From assembly GCA_965243625.1 (NCBI GenBank), contig CBDEVI010000002.1:434001-498000 (forward strand): a stretch of 64,000 bases of DNA, in the 5' to 3' direction. Every line of letters starts with the position of its first letter. The first letter of the stretch is position 1. Below the pieces are notes generated by a model, which was not told the DNA's origin, made no database searches, and saw only the letters and a list, made by a program, of their open reading frames with translations. The position numbers and the translations under genes were made by a program. This document shows positions 44,486 to 53,471 of this stretch, one piece after another. Source of the DNA: JAJECS01 sp965243625. GTDB taxonomy: Bacteria > Chloroflexota > UBA11872.

Positions 44486-47320
44486 CTACGGGGTCGGCTT
44501 CGCGTCGAGCACTTCTCCAAAGGCTTCGAACGAGGCCTCGCCGGTCGCCGAGATCCAGAATGTCAGCACGGGAATAACGGCGGCATCCCGCCAGTGACCC
44601 GGCTGCCACTCGTGCCGCAGGCGGAGCGCCAGCACCCAGGTTTTCGTGCCGAGATCGCCTTCAGACGCCGGCAGCGGGACGAAGGTTCCCTGATCGTTCC
44701 GCACCGCCAGGCTGGACGCGGGGATGTCGAGCCTGTACGTGTGGACGCCGGTCGCCGATCCCGGCGTCAGCAGGCCGCCAAACCACTGGACCGTCGCCGG
44801 TCCCAGATCGCCGTTGCGAAAGCCGGCGGGGAGCTTCAGCGGCCCAGGGTCCAGCTTCACCGCAATCCAGTCCTGGCCGGTCCAGCGGTCCGGCGCGTGC
44901 TCGTCGAAGGCGACGGTGAAGGCGAGGCGCCCGTCGTCGACCCTCGGCTCCGACACCCGCACCGTGATGGGTGGCGCGTCGGGCGGCGGCCCCGGAGCGG
45001 TTATCGGCGCGAGAGCTCCGGTTGGCGCATAAGCCGCCATGTCGTCGCTGCGCCACACCGGACGCCGACCGTCCGGCGGGAACATCCACGTCCAGGGCTC
45101 GATCGCCGCCGGCAGCACCACGAGGTCAGGCACGCGGTCGCCCAACGGCTCCACCGTCCATGGAGTGGGCGTCAGGAAGTGGAGGAAGGGCGTATGGTCA
45201 TCCCCGGCGAGCTGTGTGTGCGACAGCACCGACGCGACCTGGAGCTGCGTGCCCTTCCAGAGCTGCGGGGCCAGGTGCACGACCGTCGACGGGGGGACGG
45301 CCCGCCGGAGCGCCTCGAACGACTCGGGTGTAGGTGGTGCGTCCAGTGCCAGAAACGCCGGCCGCACCCGGTAGAGCGCCTCGCCGCCGTCGCGGATGAG
45401 GAGCTCGAAAAGGTTAGGGTCGGCCAGCCAGCGCTGCGCCCGCTCCGGCAACTCGGACCTCCAGGCGGCGGTTGCATGCACATGGTCGATGCCGACTCGC
45501 TGAATGGCGGTCGGCTCCAGAAACTTGAGGGCGTCCAGGTAGTCCGGGCCCAGGACGTACAGCAGATGGGATAGCCCAAGAAACCCCGCGCCGTTCGGGC
45601 GGCCGGTGGCGACGGCCATGTCGAGTGGGCTGGGCGACAGAATGCGCGCATTGACCGCGGTGTGGTCTCGGACATGCGCGATCACGCGCTCGGAAATAGC
45701 GTCGGCGATCACATAGCGGCCCATGGCCGTCGACCCGCTGAACGCGCGTTGCCCCGGCTGCCCATTCGTGAACAGCGGCCCGTGGCCGACGGCCAGGGCC
45801 AGGCTGCGCGCCGGCGACACGACCGTCGGCCAGACGACCAACACCAGCAGCAGCGCGCTCGCCGTGTAGCGCCAGCGCGGCCGCAACCCGGCCAGGCGGA
45901 CGCTCAGGGCCAGCAGCAGGGCCACCAGCGCGAAATTGCGCGCGTGTCCGGCCAGGCGGTGAACGTCCAAGGGATAGGGCGGATAGTGCAGCGCGAGGTA
46001 TGCCAGCGCCAGCACGCCGGCGCCCGCCGCGAGTGCCAGCACCAGGCGGTCACGCCGGGCCAGCAATGCGGCGACGCCCGCCACCACCACGGGCCCGACG
46101 CCTGCCAGAGCCACTCCACCGGACCGCAAGTCGATTTCGCCCAGCACTCGCCAGCCGTCCCCGTGCTCGTTCCACGCGAGCGTCAGGCCGGACGACGCCG
46201 AACCTCCGAGCAGGCCGGTGAAGCGTCCGCCGGCGGCGAGCAGCAGCAGCACGGCCAGCGCCAGCGCCAGGCCCGACCGACCGATGGCGCGGCGGTCGAA
46301 GGGCCTCGAGCGCCCGAGTTGCACGGCCTCCAGGATCGCCCACAGCACGAGCGCCACAGGCGCCACCGACGCGGCCAAGAGGCCGACGAACCCAACCAGC
46401 CCCGCCAGCGTGAGCAGCGCCGACCATGATCGACCGCTCGCCTGCGCGGAGCGCTCGAGCACCACGACCACGAGCGCATAGGCCAGCGGGAATCCAGGTT
46501 TCCAGATGTCGGGGAGGGCCGCTTCGCGATATTTCCAACCTTGAACCTCCCACGTTTGCTCCAGTGGCGGCCAATAGATGTCCTGCACCGCAGCTCGGAT
46601 CCCCGCCGACGGCGGCCCCGCGAAAACGGGAAGCTCCAGCAGCCCCTCGCCCACCCAGGTAAACGTCCAGGCGCCGGCGGAAAGCAGCAGCGGCGCCGTG
46701 AGCGCCACGGCGAAGACCGAGGCGCGGTGCACGAGCAGCGTCACGATCACCAGCGCGAAGCTCATCCACGCGTAGGCGCCCAGGAACTCCATCACGAACG
46801 CTAGATCGGGTCCGGCCGGCGGCATCAAGAGCCCGACCAGCAAGGGCACCCCGTGGTGGTAGGGCGCCGGGATTCCTGGGTTCCAAAACAGCTCCGGTGG
46901 GAAGCCGCCCGCGCGGATCGAGGCTGCCAAACCCAGTTGCGTATGCGGATCCGGAATCGACATGGCCTGACGACTGGCCAGCGCGACCCACAGGAGCGCC
47001 ACGACGACGACGGCGAAGCCGGCGGCCACGCGCGGCTGCGGCCTGATGCGGTTGGAGGATCGCCAGACGAGGATCGCGCCCAGGATGACCACGACGCCCC
47101 AGCTCACGGCCGCCCCCGCAAGGCCGGGAAGGACGTACATCACGAAATTGGCGATCAAGCCCCAGAGCGCGGGGCCGACCACCAGGCCCTGCGCCAGCGC
47201 CATGCGGTCGTCCGTCTGCCGCAGCACCACTCGCACCGCGACGTAGCCGACGCTGGCGATCGCCGCGAGCTCTGCCGCCAGCAGCAGCAGGCCCGGGAGA
47301 ATGGTTGGATCGACCGTCAC
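44486..47320 (-). CDS. Array copy 6: GT-C-like membrane protein
   Basis: 944 residues from GTG. The first loop is PDPHTQLG: Asp124 remains, but His128 is Gln. The next motifs are PPELFWNPG and APYHHGVPLLVGLL. The middle region contains PSPLDMAVATGRPNGAGFLG in place of the WPYWNVF type. The C-terminal domain (DRWTGQDWIAVKLDPGPLKLP) is intermediate between the two clades. All membrane helices are present. Confidence 0.85.
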   Translation of the reverse strand: MTVDPTILPGLLLLAAELAAIASVGYVAVRVVLRQTDDRMALAQGLVVGPALWGLIANFVMYVLPGLAGAAVSWGVVVILGAILVWRSSNRIRPQPRVAAGFAVVVVALLWVALASRQAMSIPDPHTQLGLAASIRAGGFPPELFWNPGIPAPYHHGVPLLVGLLMPPAGPDLAFVMEFLGAYAWMSFALVIVTLLVHRASVFAVALTAPLLLSAGAWTFTWVGEGLLELPVFAGPPSAGIRAAVQDIYWPPLEQTWEVQGWKYREAALPDIWKPGFPLAYALVVVVLERSAQASGRSWSALLTLAGLVGFVGLLAASVAPVALVLWAILEAVQLGRSRPFDRRAIGRSGLALALAVLLLLAAGGRFTGLLGGSASSGLTLAWNEHGDGWRVLGEIDLRSGGVALAGVGPVVVAGVAALLARRDRLVLALAAGAGVLALAYLALHYPPYPLDVHRLAGHARNFALVALLLALSVRLAGLRPRWRYTASALLLVLVVWPTVVSPARSLALAVGHGPLFTNGQPGQRAFSGSTAMGRYVIADAISERVIAHVRDHTAVNARILSPSPLDMAVATGRPNGAGFLGLSHLLYVLGPDYLDALKFLEPTAIQRVGIDHVHATAAWRSELPERAQRWLADPNLFELLIRDGGEALYRVRPAFLALDAPPTPESFEALRRAVPPSTVVHLAPQLWKGTQLQVASVLSHTQLAGDDHTPFLHFLTPTPWTVEPLGDRVPDLVVLPAAIEPWTWMFPPDGRRPVWRSDDMAAYAPTGALAPITAPGPPPDAPPITVRVSEPRVDDGRLAFTVAFDEHAPDRWTGQDWIAVKLDPGPLKLPAGFRNGDLGPATVQWFGGLLTPGSATGVHTYRLDIPASSLAVRNDQGTFVPLPASEGDLGTKTWVLALRLRHEWQPGHWRDAAVIPVLTFWISATGEASFEAFGEVLDAKPTP

Positions 47321-47365
47321 CCGGGCAACCTCCGCCAGGCCGTCGCTGCAGCCCGCGTCACCGGA

Positions 47366-47425
47366 TCAATCGATGCGGCCGAGCGTTCGATCCGTCAGAT
47401 CCCGGTCGGCGTTGACGCCGCCGAC
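47366..47425 (-). pseudogene. Fossil of the Gfo/Idh gene 3' end, upstream of array copy 6
   Basis: 50 of 60 bases match 56365-56424 without gaps. In the original frame it reads NADRDLTDRTLGRID then stop, clearly the tail VSAYQDVTDRKLGLID. It sits 45 bases before the copy 6 start; the intact gene sits 43 bases before copy 9. Confidence 0.85.
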
Positions 47426-47489
47426 ACGAGCGTGGCCGGCCATCGGCATCGCAACCGCCGGGACCGCGGAAGCGCAGCGACCTTGAATC

Positions 47490-50330
47490 TCACGGGAGCC
47501 GCATTCCATTGAGCACGTCTTCGAGAATCTCATACGAGACTTCCCCAGTGTCCGAGACCCTTGCCCGCAGCACCGGGATCACGGCGGCGTCGCGCCATTG
47601 GCCCGTCTGCCGTTCATGCCGCAGGCGAAGCGCCAGCGTATAGCCGCCCGGCCCAAGTTCCGCTGCCGAGGACGCCAAGGGCACGAAGTCTCCCTGGTCG
47701 TTGCGCACCGACAACTCGGACCTCTGTGCGTCAAACCGATAGACGTGCGCCGTGGACGCGCTGCCGGCGGACAGCAAGCCCCCAAACCATTTCGCCATCG
47801 TCGGTTCGCGGCCCTCGCGAAAGACCTCCGCCGGAATCGCCCACGGCGATCGGTCACCCTCCAGTACGACCCAGTCCTGGCTGGTCCATCCCTGCGAGGT
47901 GCGCTCGTCGAAGGACGCTCTGAACTCGATGCGGCCGTCCGCCATCGTCACGTCGGTCAGTTCCACCAGCACCGGAGCCTCGGCCGACGGCGGACCAGTG
48001 GGAACCGGGGCGTTCATGAGCCGCAGCACCGCGCCGGCGGGCGCGTAAACCGCAGCATCATCGTGCCACCAAATCGGCGCCCGCGCGGAGGGGCCAAACA
48101 TCCACGCGCCGGCGTCGGTGGGTATCACGACGAGGTCGGGGGCTTCATCCGTCAGCGGGTCGATCTGCCATCTCGCGGGCGGAACGACGTGGAGGAACAG
48201 CGGGTCCAGCTCGCCCACCACGCGGGCATGCGACAGCGCGGCGCCGACGAGCAACGTGTCGTCGTCCCTGGGCGGCGTCACCAGGTAGACCGTCGCCGAC
48301 GGCGGCACGGCCTGCCGCAGCGCCTCGAAGGACGCCGGATCGGGGGCAACGTCGAGGCTCAAGAACGCCTGTCGCACGCGATAGAGCGCCTGGCCGCCGT
48401 CTCGGACCAGCGGCTCGAACAGTCGAGGATCTTCGAGCCATGCCCGCGCCCGCCGCGGCAACTTGGCCACCCAGGCGTCGGTCGCATGCACATACTCGAT
48501 GCCGAGCCGCCGGACGGCGGACGGCTCGAGAAAGCCGAGCACATCGAGTTGCTCGGGACCGGGATGGTAGGTGTGGTAGGCCTGCCCGACGAAGCCCGAG
48601 GCGTTCGGTCGGCCGGTGTGCACGCTCAGGTCCCAGGGATTCTTGAGTGAGGTGAAGACGCGCGCGTCGATTGGCGTGTGGTCCTGGACGTAGTCCGCCA
48701 CTGCCGGCGAGAGGCTCGGCATCGCGTAGCGCAGGCTCTCGTGCTCCGGTGACGGTCGGGCAGCCGCGACAGGCGCGCGCGGGGCGTTTGCCACTTCAAC
48801 CCCGTTTGCCAGGGACATGCCGAGGATGCGAGCGGGTCGTGCGATCGTCGGCCAGACGAGCAGCAGCGCAAGAAGCCCGCCCGCGGCGTACCGCCAGCGG
48901 GGACGAAGCTGGGCGAGGCCGCCGCCAAGGGCCAGGACCAGAGCCGCGAGCGCGAAGTAGCGGCCGTGTCCGGCGATTCGGTTCATATTCCAGGGCGCCG
49001 GCGGGTAGTCCAGCAGAATCCATGCCAGCGTGAACATGCCCGCCCCGAGCGCCAGCACCACGATCAAGCGGTCTCGCCTGCCCACCACGGCCGCAACGCC
49101 CGCCACCATCAGCGGTCCGATCTCGGCGAGCAGCCCCGAGCCGTGCGACAGTCGGCCAAGGGTGATGCCCAATTCCTCCGGCGCACGCGGCGCCAAGGCC
49201 ACGCTCCCGGTCGACTGACCGCCAACGAGGCCGGAAAGCCCGCCACCGCCTGCGAGCAACAGGATCGCGGCAAGCGCTAACGTCGCAACCGATTGGAGCG
49301 CCGCGCGTCCGAGCGCGGCGCGGCAGCGCCTCAGACGGATGAGGTGGGCGGCCTCGATGCCGACCCATAGCACGAGCACCACCGGCACGACGCCTGTCTG
49401 CGCCAGTCCCAAGAACCCAACCAGCGCCGCCGTGGTCAGACGTGGGATCCAGGCGTCACGGCACGCGCCAATGGCCCGTTCGAGCACGACCAATGACAGC
49501 GCATAGGCCAACGTGAACGTGGGCAGCCAAATGTCGGGCAGGGCGCCGGACGGCAATCGCAGATTCGGCGGCGGAGGCGGCCAGTACGCCTCCCCAAGCG
49601 ACGCGGCGGCGGCCGGCGTCACGTCCGTGGGTATCGGAACCAGCACGGACAGCACACTGCGCATGCCGAGCCATGACCAGGCGCCGGCAGTGATGAGCAG
49701 CGGCGCGACGACAACCACCGAGGTCCAACCGCCGCGCCGCCAGAGCATCGTCACCACGATCAAGGCGAGGCTGGTCCAGAAGTACGCCCCGAGGATTTCG
49801 GACACGAAGGCGAGGTCGGGCCCCGTGGGCGGCGCCAGCAGCCCGGTCATCATGTCCACGCCGTAGTGATAGCGGAGCGGGACTCCCGGATTCCACGAAA
49901 GCTCGGGCGGAAACGCGCCGGCCCTGATGGCGGCGCCGACTCCGAGTGATTGATACGGATCGACGACCGACATCGTCTGGCGGCTGGCCATCGCCACCCA
50001 AAACATGGCCAGGGCCGCCACGGCAAACCCCGCCGCCACCCTGGGCCGCGGGCGAATGGGGCCGGGCGTCCGCCAGACGACGAACGCGCCCACGCCGAGC
50101 ACGACCCCCCAGCCGACGAGAGCCCCGGCGAGTCCCGGGACGACGTGCAGGACGAGGCTGACGACGACGCCCCACAGCGCCGGGCCAACCACCAGGCCCT
50201 GGGCCAGCGCCATCACGTCGTCCGTTTGCCGCAGCGCCACCCGCGCCACCAGGTAGCCCACGGCGGCCAGTACGGCGAGCTCGGTCAGCAGCAGCAGCAG
50301 GCCCGGAACGACCGCTAGGTCAAGGGTCAA
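47490..50330 (-). CDS. Array copy 7: GT-C-like membrane protein
   Basis: 946 residues from TTG. First loop VDPYQSLG: Asp124 kept, residue 128 is Ser. RYHYGVDMMTGLL follows. It has the RSPWAIPAE segment and a C-terminal domain like copies 8 and 9, with the motif changed to WTSQDWVVLEGD. A distinct insertion-free middle (SLKNPWDLSVHTGRPNASG) marks it from them. No frameshift is visible. Confidence 0.85.
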   Translation of the reverse strand: MTLDLAVVPGLLLLLTELAVLAAVGYLVARVALRQTDDVMALAQGLVVGPALWGVVVSLVLHVVPGLAGALVGWGVVLGVGAFVVWRTPGPIRPRPRVAAGFAVAALAMFWVAMASRQTMSVVDPYQSLGVGAAIRAGAFPPELSWNPGVPLRYHYGVDMMTGLLAPPTGPDLAFVSEILGAYFWTSLALIVVTMLWRRGGWTSVVVVAPLLITAGAWSWLGMRSVLSVLVPIPTDVTPAAAASLGEAYWPPPPPNLRLPSGALPDIWLPTFTLAYALSLVVLERAIGACRDAWIPRLTTAALVGFLGLAQTGVVPVVLVLWVGIEAAHLIRLRRCRAALGRAALQSVATLALAAILLLAGGGGLSGLVGGQSTGSVALAPRAPEELGITLGRLSHGSGLLAEIGPLMVAGVAAVVGRRDRLIVVLALGAGMFTLAWILLDYPPAPWNMNRIAGHGRYFALAALVLALGGGLAQLRPRWRYAAGGLLALLLVWPTIARPARILGMSLANGVEVANAPRAPVAAARPSPEHESLRYAMPSLSPAVADYVQDHTPIDARVFTSLKNPWDLSVHTGRPNASGFVGQAYHTYHPGPEQLDVLGFLEPSAVRRLGIEYVHATDAWVAKLPRRARAWLEDPRLFEPLVRDGGQALYRVRQAFLSLDVAPDPASFEALRQAVPPSATVYLVTPPRDDDTLLVGAALSHARVVGELDPLFLHVVPPARWQIDPLTDEAPDLVVIPTDAGAWMFGPSARAPIWWHDDAAVYAPAGAVLRLMNAPVPTGPPSAEAPVLVELTDVTMADGRIEFRASFDERTSQGWTSQDWVVLEGDRSPWAIPAEVFREGREPTMAKWFGGLLSAGSASTAHVYRFDAQRSELSVRNDQGDFVPLASSAAELGPGGYTLALRLRHERQTGQWRDAAVIPVLRARVSDTGEVSYEILEDVLNGMRLP

Positions 50331-50453
50331 TTCCCGCCCTCACCCAATGCGTTCACCCCCGCCGTCCAAGCCACGCTCCCTGGACGTTTGCGCGGTCGAC
50401 TCCCACATCATCACATTGAGGCACACGCGCCCCGAGCGGGACGTCGGGTCGGC

Positions 50454-53303
50454 CTATGGGACCGGCCCACCGAGAAGGTCGACAAGTGGCTCGTAGGTCG
50501 CGCCGCCATCCGACGAGGTCCGGATTCGCAGCACCGGGATGACGGCAGCGGTGCGCCACTGATTCGGCTGGTATTCGTGTCGCAGCCGCAGCGCCAGCGT
50601 ATAGCCGCCTGGGGCAAGGTCCGCCGCCGAGGTCTGCAGGGGAACAAAGGCGCCGGCGTCGTTGCGCACCGACAACTCGGCCGTCCGCGCGTCAAACCGG
50701 TAGACGTGCGCCGTGGTCGCGCTGCCCGCTGACAATAGGCCCCCGAACCACTTGGCAATCGTCGGCTCTTGGCCCTGGCGAAACGTCTCGGTCGGAATGG
50801 CCCACGGGGACCGGTCACCCTTGAGAACGACCCAATCCTGCCCCGTCCACGGCCGCGGATCGTGCTCGTCGAACGCCGCGGCGAACTCAACGCCGCCGTC
50901 CACCACCGTCACATCGGAGACTTCCATCGAGACGGGCGGCGGATCGATCGACCGCCGCCCCCCGGGATCCGGCGCGTCCGCGATTCGCTCCACCGCGTCG
51001 TTGGGTGCGTAGACCGCAAGGTCATCGCCCCACCAAATTGGCGATCGTGCCGACGGCGGAAACATCCAGGGCGTCGCGTCGATCGGCAGAACGACCACCT
51101 CAGGGGTCTCATCGGCGAGGGGATCGATCGTCCATCGCGCCGGGCCTATCGGGTGAAGCAGGCGCGGATCCAACTCTCCGACGAGCCGGGCGTGAGACAG
51201 GGTTGCCGCGACGCGCAGCGTGTTGGGCTCAACGGGCGGAACGACGAGGTATGCCGTGGCTGTTGGCGGCACGGCCTGCCGCAGGGCGGCAAACGACTCG
51301 GGCGTCGGCGGAACGTCGAGACTCAAGAACGCCTGCCGCACGCGAAACAGCCGCTCGTGGCCGTCTCGGACCAGGAGCTCGAACAATCGAGGATCGGCCA
51401 GCCACGCCTGCGCCCGTCGCGGCAGGTCGGCGACCCACGTGTCTGTCGCATAGACGTACGCAATGCCGAGCCGCCGCACGGCGGCGGGCTCGAGGTAGTT
51501 GACGGCATCGAGGTGTTCCGGTCCGGGGTAGTAGTTCAGGTGCGTGACCCCGGCGATCCCCGCGTTGTTCGGGCGGCCGGTGGCGAAGAGCACGTTCCAG
51601 GGCGTGGGCTCGGCAGCAAGCACGCGCGCATCCACCGGGGTGTGGTGGCGAAGGTAGTCCGCCACGCGACCGGACAGGGCCGGCAGCTGATATCGCCGCA
51701 TGGGAACGGTCACGCCCTGATCGATCAGTTCCGCGTGCACCCATCGGGCGTTGGCCAGTTGGACCCCATGTCCGATCGCCAGGCCGAGACTGCGGAACGG
51801 CGCCACGACCGTGGGCCACGTCACCAGAATCGCGACCAGAGCGACCGCGACGTGTCGTCGGGTGGGCTGAAGGTCCGTGAGACGGGACGTCGTGGCGAGC
51901 AGCAGGGCCACGAGCGCCAGATTGCGCGCGTGTCCCGCCAGACGGTTGATGTCCCAGGGCGCCGGTGGATAGGTCAGCGCCAGCCAGGCCAGCGCCAGCA
52001 GGCCGGCCGCCGCCGCCAGCGCCAGCACCAGTCGGTCGCGGCGCGCCAATGCCACGGCAATGCCGGCGACGACCACTGGTCCGAGACCCAGGAGCCCGAC
52101 GCCGCCAGGCCGCGCGTCAAGGGCGCCGAGGACCTGCCAGTGCTCGGATTGCACGCTTCGCGCCAACTCGAATCCGGACGGCGGGGCGCCGTCCAGAATC
52201 CCCGTATACGCCCCGCCGCCGGTGAGAATCAGCAGACCCGCCAGCGCCAGGCCCGCGCCCGCCCGCAAGGCCTCGCCGCGCATCGAGCCGGAACGCCGGG
52301 CGCGCAGGACGTGCCACACGGCCAGACCGGCCCACACGACCGCCACCACCGGCACGAGCGAGGTCATGAGCAGGCCCAAGAACCCGACCAGTCCCGCCAG
52401 CGTCAACGACGCGCTCCACGACCAGCGCTCCGACCTCGCCGCGTACTCCAGCACCACGAATATCAGGGCGTAGGCCAGCGTGTACGAGGGTGTCGAGATG
52501 TCGGCCAACAGATCGGTCAGTCGCACATTGGGCGAAAGCTCCACCATCGGCCAGTAGATGTCACCGAGCGACGCGGGGAAGCCCGCCTCCGGCAGTCCCG
52601 TCGGGATGGGGCCGTGCACGATTGCGCCTTGCACCGGGGTCGTCCACGTCCAGAGGCCGTGAGCGAGCAGCAGCGGAGCGGCCACGAGCGCGGCGATCGG
52701 CGAGGCGCGCTGCAGCAGCGCGGTTGTCACGACCAGCACAAAGCTCGTCCAGGTGAAGGCGCTCAGCAGCTCGGTCACGAGCGCCAGGTCCGGGCCGGCC
52801 GGCGGCGCGAGCAGTCCGACAAGCACGTCGGGGCCATGGTGAAAGCGCAGCGGCGCCCCCGGGCTCCACGCCAGCTCGGGCGGAAATCCGCCCGCCCGGA
52901 TCCAGGCCGCCAGTCCCAGTCGCAGTTCGGGATGGGGCACTCCCATGAGTTGGCGGCTGGCCAGAGCCGCCAGCACGAGCGCCACGACGGCCAGGGCAAA
53001 TCCGGCCGCCATGCGCCACCGCGGGCAGATGCGGCGGGACCCGCGCCACGCGAGCCCGGCGCCGATCGCGAGCGTGACCCCCCACCCGACGGCCGCGCCG
53101 GCAAGCCCGGGCACGACGTACAACGTGAAGTTGGTGATGACGCCCCACAAAGCGAGGCCGACCACCAGGCCCTGCGCCAGCGCCATGCGCTCGTCGCGTT
53201 GCCGCAGGGCCACCCGCACGATGACGTAGCCCACGGCGGCCAAGGCGGCGAGCTCCGCCGCCAGGAGCAACAGGCCGGGAATCACCGCCGGCTCAACGAT
53301 CAA
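50454..53303 (-). CDS. Array copy 8: GT-C-like membrane protein lacking the first-loop Asp
   Basis: 949 residues from TTG, which is directly preceded by an in-frame TGA. The first loop reads PHPELRLG: position 124 is His rather than Asp and position 128 is Arg, so the putative catalytic acid is lost. RFHHGPDVLVGLL follows. The C-terminal part (PRPWTGQDWVVLKGDRSPWAIPTE) is very close to copy 9. If the family is a transferase, this copy may be a non-catalytic partner. Confidence 0.85.
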   Translation of the reverse strand: MIVEPAVIPGLLLLAAELAALAAVGYVIVRVALRQRDERMALAQGLVVGLALWGVITNFTLYVVPGLAGAAVGWGVTLAIGAGLAWRGSRRICPRWRMAAGFALAVVALVLAALASRQLMGVPHPELRLGLAAWIRAGGFPPELAWSPGAPLRFHHGPDVLVGLLAPPAGPDLALVTELLSAFTWTSFVLVVTTALLQRASPIAALVAAPLLLAHGLWTWTTPVQGAIVHGPIPTGLPEAGFPASLGDIYWPMVELSPNVRLTDLLADISTPSYTLAYALIFVVLEYAARSERWSWSASLTLAGLVGFLGLLMTSLVPVVAVVWAGLAVWHVLRARRSGSMRGEALRAGAGLALAGLLILTGGGAYTGILDGAPPSGFELARSVQSEHWQVLGALDARPGGVGLLGLGPVVVAGIAVALARRDRLVLALAAAAGLLALAWLALTYPPAPWDINRLAGHARNLALVALLLATTSRLTDLQPTRRHVAVALVAILVTWPTVVAPFRSLGLAIGHGVQLANARWVHAELIDQGVTVPMRRYQLPALSGRVADYLRHHTPVDARVLAAEPTPWNVLFATGRPNNAGIAGVTHLNYYPGPEHLDAVNYLEPAAVRRLGIAYVYATDTWVADLPRRAQAWLADPRLFELLVRDGHERLFRVRQAFLSLDVPPTPESFAALRQAVPPTATAYLVVPPVEPNTLRVAATLSHARLVGELDPRLLHPIGPARWTIDPLADETPEVVVLPIDATPWMFPPSARSPIWWGDDLAVYAPNDAVERIADAPDPGGRRSIDPPPVSMEVSDVTVVDGGVEFAAAFDEHDPRPWTGQDWVVLKGDRSPWAIPTETFRQGQEPTIAKWFGGLLSAGSATTAHVYRFDARTAELSVRNDAGAFVPLQTSAADLAPGGYTLALRLRHEYQPNQWRTAAVIPVLRIRTSSDGGATYEPLVDLLGGPVP

Positions 53304-53346
53304 TCAGACACCCTCCGCCAGTGTGTCACCGACCGCCGCCCCTGGA

Positions 53347-53384
53347 TCAATCGATGAGGCCGAGCGTTCGATCCGTCGCATCCT
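53347..53384 (-). pseudogene. Fossil of the Gfo/Idh gene 3' end, upstream of array copy 8
   Basis: 35 of 38 bases equal 56365-56402. The minus strand reads ATDRTLGLID then stop, as in the living gene. It is 43 bases before the copy 8 start, identical to the spacing between the intact gene and copy 9, and the spacer between them is also similar. This is the best-preserved of three fossils. Confidence 0.9.
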
Positions 53385-53471
53385 AGGCGGCGCAACGGAG
53401 GCCACCGAGCCTGTCGCCACGGGTGAGCCTCGCGCCCGTGGCGCTCAACCCGAGCCCGGCGACGCCAGAGT

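Noticed and set aside
50769..53357. Very long plus-strand frames opposite array copies (also near 32253 and 43472)
   Set aside because: Each mirrors a membrane-protein copy; products are Arg/Gln/His-rich, with no domain or hydrophobic pattern. They recur only because the template recurs.
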